The notes beneath the pieces are model-generated. The model had not been told where the DNA came from and ran no database searches. It was given only the letters and a program-made list of their open reading frames with translations. Shown here one piece after another: positions 60,053 to 64,000 of a stretch of 64,000 bases of DNA (position 1 is the first letter of the stretch; every line of letters begins with the position of its first letter). Source of the stretch: JADJPO01 sp963825645 (GTDB taxonomy: Bacteria; Actinomycetota; Actinomycetes; Actinomycetales; Kineosporiaceae); assembly GCA_963825645.1 (NCBI GenBank), contig CAWGTT010000010.1, forward strand, positions 124,001-188,000, given 5' to 3'. The translations under genes were made by a program, and so were the position numbers.

Positions 60053-61786
60053 TCAGAGCGGGCGGCGGTAGACGACGGACTCCCAGCCGCGCAGCACGCG
60101 GCGGTCGGACGGCGCCCGCTCGGCGCCGTCCGGATGACTTGCCAGGAGCAGCCGGCCGTGAGTGCCGCCCAGGGCGGCCAGCTCGGCGTCGTCCAGCCTC
60201 ACCTCCGCACGGGAGAGGTTGGCCAGCATCAGCACCTCACCCCCCCGCTCACCGCCCAGTCGCCGCCGGATCACCCACACGCTGGGGTGGTCTGCGAGCA
60301 GAAGCGTGAAATCGCCCAGTGCCACAATGGGTTCGCTGTGCCGCAGAGCAATCAGCGCGCGGTAGTGCGCGAACACCGACGCCGGGTCCCCCACCTGGTC
60401 TGCGGCGTTGATCTCGACGTGTCCGGGGTTCACCGCCAGCCACGGCACGCCGGTGGTGAAGCCGGCGTTCGAACCCGCCGTCCACTGCATCGGGGTACGG
60501 GCATGGTCACGGCTTCGGGCCCGCAGGGCGACCAGGACCTCTTCGGCCGGACGGCCGTCGGCGACCGCGTGCGCGTAGTGGTTGACCGACTCGATGTCGC
60601 GGTACTCCTCGATCGCCGCGAACGGGGCATTCGTCATACCCAGCTCCTCGCCCTGGTAGACGAACGGGGTGCCCCGGTGCAGGTGCAGCACGGTGCCCAG
60701 GGTCTTCGCCGAGAGCACGCGCCACGCCGGGTCGTCGTCGCCGAACCGGGAGACCGCCCGCGGCTGGTCATGGTTGTTCCAGTACAACGAGTTCCAGCCC
60801 GCCGCGGCCAGGCCGTCCTGCCAGCGGGCCAGGTTCGCCTTGAGCGCCACCAGGTCGAGCGGGATCAGGTCCCACTTGCCGCCGGGACCGCAGTCGATGG
60901 TGACGTGCTCGAACTGGAACACCATGTCGACCTCGACGTTGGCCGGGTCGGTATACAGCCGAGCGTCCTCCAGCCCGGCGCCGGGGGTCTCGCCCACGGT
61001 CAGGAACTCACCACGGCGGTCGCCGAACACCTCACGGTGCATCTCGGCGAGGAACTCATGGATCCGCGGCCCGTTGAAGGTGGCCGACCCGGGGACGGCC
61101 CAGCGGCCACCCGACCGCGCGCCGTCCGGCAGCGACGGGTCCTTGGAGATCAGGTTGATCACGTCCATCCGGAACCCGTCGACGCCACGATCGAGCCACC
61201 AGCGCATCATCGCGTAGACCCCCTGACGGACCTCGGGGTTCTCCCAGTTCAGGTCAGGCTGCTTGCAGGAGAACAGGTGCAGGTAGTACTCGCCGGTGGC
61301 CTCATCGAGCTGCCAGGCCGACCCGGAGAAGAACGAGCCCCAGTCGGTCGGCTCGGCGCCGTCCTGCCCGGAGGTGAAACCGGGCCGCGGTGGGCGCCAC
61401 CAGTACCAGTCCCGCTTCGGGTTGTGGCGCGAGGACCGGGACTCGACGAACCACGGATGCTCGTCGCTGGTGTGGTTGACGACGAGGTCCATCACCAGCT
61501 TGACGCCCCGCTGATGCAGTCCCGCGATCAGCTCGTCGAGCGCCTCGAGGGAGCCGAAGGTCGGGTCGACATCCTGATAGTCGCTGATGTCGTAGCCGTT
61601 GTCGTCCTGCGGCGAGGGGTAGATCGGGCTCAGCCAGAGCACGTCCACGCCGAGGTCGGCCAGGTGGTCGAGATGGGCGATGATCCCGCCCAGGTCGCCG
61701 ATGCCGTCGCCGTCGCTGTCGGCGAAGCTACGCGGGTAGATCTGGTAGACGACGGCGTTGGTCCACCACGCCGGCTGAGAGGTCAT
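60053..61786 (-). CDS. GH13 alpha-glucosidase (oligo-1,6-glucosidase type)
   Basis: 577 residues. The four GH13 regions are visible: DLVVNHTSDEH, DGFRMDVINLISK (nucleophile Asp), EFLTVGETPG (acid/base Glu) and WNNHDQPRAVSRFGDD (stabilising Asp). The QPDLNWENPEV signature and the Val after the nucleophile Asp (MDVIN) indicate alpha-1,6/alpha-1,4 oligosaccharide hydrolases of the GH13_31 kind. It is cytosolic. No sugar transporter or regulator is next to it. Confidence 0.92.
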   Translation of the reverse strand: MTSQPAWWTNAVVYQIYPRSFADSDGDGIGDLGGIIAHLDHLADLGVDVLWLSPIYPSPQDDNGYDISDYQDVDPTFGSLEALDELIAGLHQRGVKLVMDLVVNHTSDEHPWFVESRSSRHNPKRDWYWWRPPRPGFTSGQDGAEPTDWGSFFSGSAWQLDEATGEYYLHLFSCKQPDLNWENPEVRQGVYAMMRWWLDRGVDGFRMDVINLISKDPSLPDGARSGGRWAVPGSATFNGPRIHEFLAEMHREVFGDRRGEFLTVGETPGAGLEDARLYTDPANVEVDMVFQFEHVTIDCGPGGKWDLIPLDLVALKANLARWQDGLAAAGWNSLYWNNHDQPRAVSRFGDDDPAWRVLSAKTLGTVLHLHRGTPFVYQGEELGMTNAPFAAIEEYRDIESVNHYAHAVADGRPAEEVLVALRARSRDHARTPMQWTAGSNAGFTTGVPWLAVNPGHVEINAADQVGDPASVFAHYRALIALRHSEPIVALGDFTLLLADHPSVWVIRRRLGGERGGEVLMLANLSRAEVRLDDAELAALGGTHGRLLLASHPDGAERAPSDRRVLRGWESVVYRRPL

Positions 61787-61846
61787 GGGATCAACTCTCC
61801 CAGTTCCCTGCGGCCCCGATCGACGATCGAATCACCCGTCGGCGGG

Positions 61847-62110
61847 TCGGGTCTCGCGCACGAGATCCTGTCCGCGAACCGTTCGCTCGTCGAACACGTT
61901 GTACGGCAACGTGTTCGAACCCTGCCGAGCGTCACCCTCGTGCCACGGACCAGGGTCACCGGGCTGCAGCGGGATGGATCGCGCTGGCTGGAGCCCCGGG
62001 GCCTTCCCCCGGTGCGCACGTTCGAGGTGGACGCCCGGCTCGGCTACGCCACCCGGCGGGATGGCGATCCGGGTCGAGGACGGCGGGTGGCTGCTCTGGA
62101 CGCCGACTGA
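61847..62110 (+). pseudogene. Fragment of FAD-dependent monooxygenase/oxidoreductase
   Basis: The frame reads ILSANRSLVEHVVRQRVRTLPSVTLVPRTRVTGLQRDG, the middle of a PHBH/geranylgeranyl-reductase-like flavoprotein. It then jumps to PPVRTFEVDARLGYATR, which belongs about 20-30 residues later in such enzymes. There is no N-terminal FAD motif or C-terminus. It is a deletion remnant. It contains a 12-bp inverted repeat (61890-61901, 61907-61918) that falls inside codons. No other gene is seen in 61787-62123. Confidence 0.55.
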
Positions 62111-62123
62111 CCCTGACGCTCGG

Positions 62124-62852
62124 TCACCTCGACTCCGGCGCGGCTCCGCTCGCTGGTCTCGTCCCCAACTCGGAGTCGGACACCAGCCGTCCGCCGGGCT
62201 GGATGAAGCCGTGCTCGTAAGCGAAGATCACTAGGTGGACCCGGCTGCTGAGGCCGAGCTTCGCGAGCAGGTGACCGACGTGCGTCTTGACACTGCTCAG
62301 TGCCAGATTCATCGCCGAGGCGATCTCCGAGTTGCTATGGCCCCGGGCAGCCAGGCGGAGCACAGCCAGCTCGCGCTCGGTCAGCCCCGCGAGGAGCCCG
62401 GCGGCCGGTTCGACAGGGGGGAGGAGGCGCGCGTAGCGATCGAGCAGCCGTCTGGTCACCGATGGCGACAGCAGCGCGTCTCCGGCCGCGATCGTCCGGA
62501 CGGCGTGAATGACATCCTCGGCAGCGGCGTCCTTGAGCAGGAACCCGCTCGCTCCAGCGCGCAGCGCCTCGACGATGTACTCGTCGAGGTTGAAGGAGGT
62601 CATGACCAGGACCTTGGCAGATTCACTGGAGAATGGATCGACAACTTGCCGGGTGGCTTCGATACCGTCGATCTTCGGCATCCGGATGTCGAGCAGAGCG
62701 AGGTCGGGGCGGAGCTGGTGGATGAGCTGCACGGCGTGCTGCCCGTCCGAGGCCTCGGCGATCACCGAGATGTCGGGTTCAGCCTCCAGACACGTCCGCA
62801 GCGCCGACCGCATGAGCGGTTGGTCGTCTGCGATCAAGACACTGATCGTCAT
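62124..62852 (-). CDS. NarL/LuxR-type response regulator
   Basis: 242 residues. The receiver has the acidic pocket ADDQ and phospho-acceptor Asp55 in LALLDIRMP, with Lys in FLLKDA. The output is a LuxR HTH: LTERELAVLRLAARGHSNSEIASAMNLALSSVKTHVGHLLAKLGLSSR (about 155-202). It has a ~35-residue C-terminal tail beyond the HTH. It overlaps the sensor kinase gene by ATGA and is its partner; target genes are not evident. Confidence 0.92.
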   Translation of the reverse strand: MTISVLIADDQPLMRSALRTCLEAEPDISVIAEASDGQHAVQLIHQLRPDLALLDIRMPKIDGIEATRQVVDPFSSESAKVLVMTSFNLDEYIVEALRAGASGFLLKDAAAEDVIHAVRTIAAGDALLSPSVTRRLLDRYARLLPPVEPAAGLLAGLTERELAVLRLAARGHSNSEIASAMNLALSSVKTHVGHLLAKLGLSSRVHLVIFAYEHGFIQPGGRLVSDSELGTRPASGAAPESR

Positions 62853-64000
62853 GACAGGTCGCTGCTGACCGGCAGCGTGGCGGCCACCTCGAAGCCGCCG
62901 TCCGGCCTGGGGCCGACGGACAGCCGGCCGCCGAGCATGGCCACTCGTTGGCGCATACCCACAAGTCCGATTCCGGTCGCCTGTGGCTCCCCACCCTCGC
63001 CGTCGTCACAGATCCTCAGCCGAAGCCCGTCCTGGCGAAACACGACCAGCACGTGGGCCCGCGCAGGACCGGCGTGCTTGAGGACGTTTGTGAGCGCCTC
63101 CTGCACGATTCGATAAGCGTTCACGTCGACCAGCGCAGGAAGCGCCCGGGGTGTGCCCTCGATGACCAGTGTCGCCGCCAGTCCGGCGCGCTCTGCGTTC
63201 GCGAGTAGTGCGTGGATCTGGCCGAGTCCGGGATCCGGGCCGCGGTCAGCGGCCCCCGACGTGGGCTGGAGAGCGCCGAGCATCCGACGCATCTCCGTGA
63301 GCGCCTGGCGGCCGCTGACCTCGATCGTCCGCAGCGTCGGCAACCCCTTCTCGGGTTGCGATGCGAGGACTCGCTGGACGGCGGCGGCCTGGGCGACGAT
63401 GACACTGACATGGTGGGCGATGACGTCGTGTACGTCCCTGGCAATCCGGGCCTGTTCCTGTTCGATCGCCAACCGGGTGTTCATCTGTTGTTCCCGGGCG
63501 AGCTGAACCGTCCTCTCGGCCAAGAGGGCGGCCTTCGCCCGATTCAGCTGGATGCCGTGGCCCAGGCCCCAGGTGACGACGATGAACAAGAGGTAGGTCA
63601 GGATCTGGTCGTCCGTGATCGGGCCGTGCCTGGTCGCGAACAGCAGTACGACGACGACAACAAGGCCCGAGGCGGCAGCCAGTGACGGGACCATGGGCCA
63701 TGCCAGAGCCAGTGTGTACAGCGCGATCAGTGGAGCGTAGGGGATGGGGGTCGGGGCATACCCAAGGCGGTGGTAGCTGAAGAAGGCGGCAGTGGTGACC
63801 ACGAGGACAAGGAAGGGCGCACGACGCCGCCAGATCAGCGGCGCGGCACCCAGGACGAGGAGCTCCACGCCGAGGGCGTCAGGAGACCTGAACCGGACGT
63901 GACCCTGGTCTGTCTCCAACACCTGTGACGTTCGGCCCATGAGACTCGCCAGCGAGAGGCCCACCACGACGAGCGCGATCAGAACGTCGACGACCAATGA
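62849..64000 (-). CDS. Sensor histidine kinase (HisKA_3), cut by right edge
   Basis: At least 383 residues. Several hydrophobic helices (about 1-140) form a membrane sensor without a large external domain. The dimerisation/phospho site is RIARDVHDVIAHHVSVIVAQAAAVQRVL, with His in DVHD. The GHKL ATPase has AYRIVQEALTNVLKHAG (N box), RICDDGEGG (G1) and GIGLVGMRQRVAMLGG (G2). The frame is open to the window edge, so the N-terminus is likely beyond it; a TTG at 63997 is the only start inside. The kinase and regulator form one operon. Confidence 0.9.
   Translation of the reverse strand, partial: SLVVDVLIALVVVGLSLASLMGRTSQVLETDQGHVRFRSPDALGVELLVLGAAPLIWRRRAPFLVLVVTTAAFFSYHRLGYAPTPIPYAPLIALYTLALAWPMVPSLAAASGLVVVVVLLFATRHGPITDDQILTYLLFIVVTWGLGHGIQLNRAKAALLAERTVQLAREQQMNTRLAIEQEQARIARDVHDVIAHHVSVIVAQAAAVQRVLASQPEKGLPTLRTIEVSGRQALTEMRRMLGALQPTSGAADRGPDPGLGQIHALLANAERAGLAATLVIEGTPRALPALVDVNAYRIVQEALTNVLKHAGPARAHVLVVFRQDGLRLRICDDGEGGEPQATGIGLVGMRQRVAMLGGRLSVGPRPDGGFEVAATLPVSSDLS

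Noticed and set aside
61890..61918. Terminator or operator (12-bp inverted repeat), and a tRNA T-arm-like GTTCGAAC
   Set aside because: Both fall inside the codons of a flavoprotein fragment (VEHVVRQRV), no cloverleaf can be built around them, and no U-run follows.
60134..62110. A 658-codon plus-strand open frame opposite the alpha-glucosidase
   Set aside because: It is a GC-driven antisense shadow of a clear GH13 gene; only its last ~88 codons (flavoprotein fragment) carry homology.

Overview
The window is one contiguous piece of very GC-rich DNA with dense coding, frequent GTG starts and many 4-base ATGA/GTGA stop-start overlaps. Together with actinobacterial families (a SEC-C/DUF5926 protein, an MptB-like mannosyltransferase, a DUF222/13E12-type HNH protein, an N-terminal HATPase regulator) this points to an Actinomycetota chromosome. 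A Pseudonocardiales-like or related lineage is plausible, but the species cannot be named from the sequence.

Layout. 1-3734: a minus-strand housekeeping block (partial mannosyltransferase, GT2, DUF5926, HATPase regulator, glycerophosphodiesterase). 4008-6944: a TrkH/KtrB K+ transporter followed by a GH32 fructosidase. 7202-12586: a tight minus-strand run of DJ-1/PfpI, NADP/F420-type reductase, LtrA and PEP carboxylase, with a divergent TetR gene and a clear operator. 13.4-20.6 kb: mixed singletons (hydrolase, APH-type kinase, FetB-like permease, VOC, HNH, LysR and a divergent Asp/Glu racemase). 20.6-25.5 kb: trmL, TetR and a PEP-synthase/rifampin-phosphotransferase-like enzyme, divergent from an MFS pump. 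26-38 kb: an accessory, partly decaying zone with broken MerR, alpha/beta hydrolase, secreted-protein and lipoprotein genes. Embedded in it is an intact sulfur operon: HTH-PocR regulator, sulfide:quinone oxidoreductase, DUF1641, TusE/DsrC and DsrE. 37.8-44.7 kb: an ABC importer like E. coli YnjBCD, divergent from a TVP38/TMEM64 (VTT) protein and a CDP-alcohol phosphatidyltransferase, followed by a mercuric-reductase-like flavoprotein. 44.8-49.1 kb: barstar-like protein, pheA, HAD phosphatase, double PAP2 protein and NYN-like protein. 49.1-51.0 kb: an operon of a cytosolic papain-like protease, an unknown protein and a chagasin-like inhibitor. 51.0-60.0 kb: a complete nine-gene A/V-type ATPase operon with USP and methyltransferase genes at its end. 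60.0-64.0 kb: a GH13 alpha-glucosidase, a flavoprotein gene fragment, and a NarL-type two-component system cut by the right edge.

Candidates for under-described biology are the protease/unknown/inhibitor operon (49074-50990), the compact A/V-ATPase operon with its co-transcribed tail (51054-59954), the YnjBCD-VTT-flavoprotein neighbourhood (37807-44748) and the PocR-regulated sulfide operon with a one-cysteine DsrC relative (29156-32633).

No rRNA, convincing tRNA, CRISPR array, integrase or complete insertion sequence was seen. The broken genes cluster between 26 and 38 kb, which suggests relaxed selection, past transfer, or locally poor sequence.
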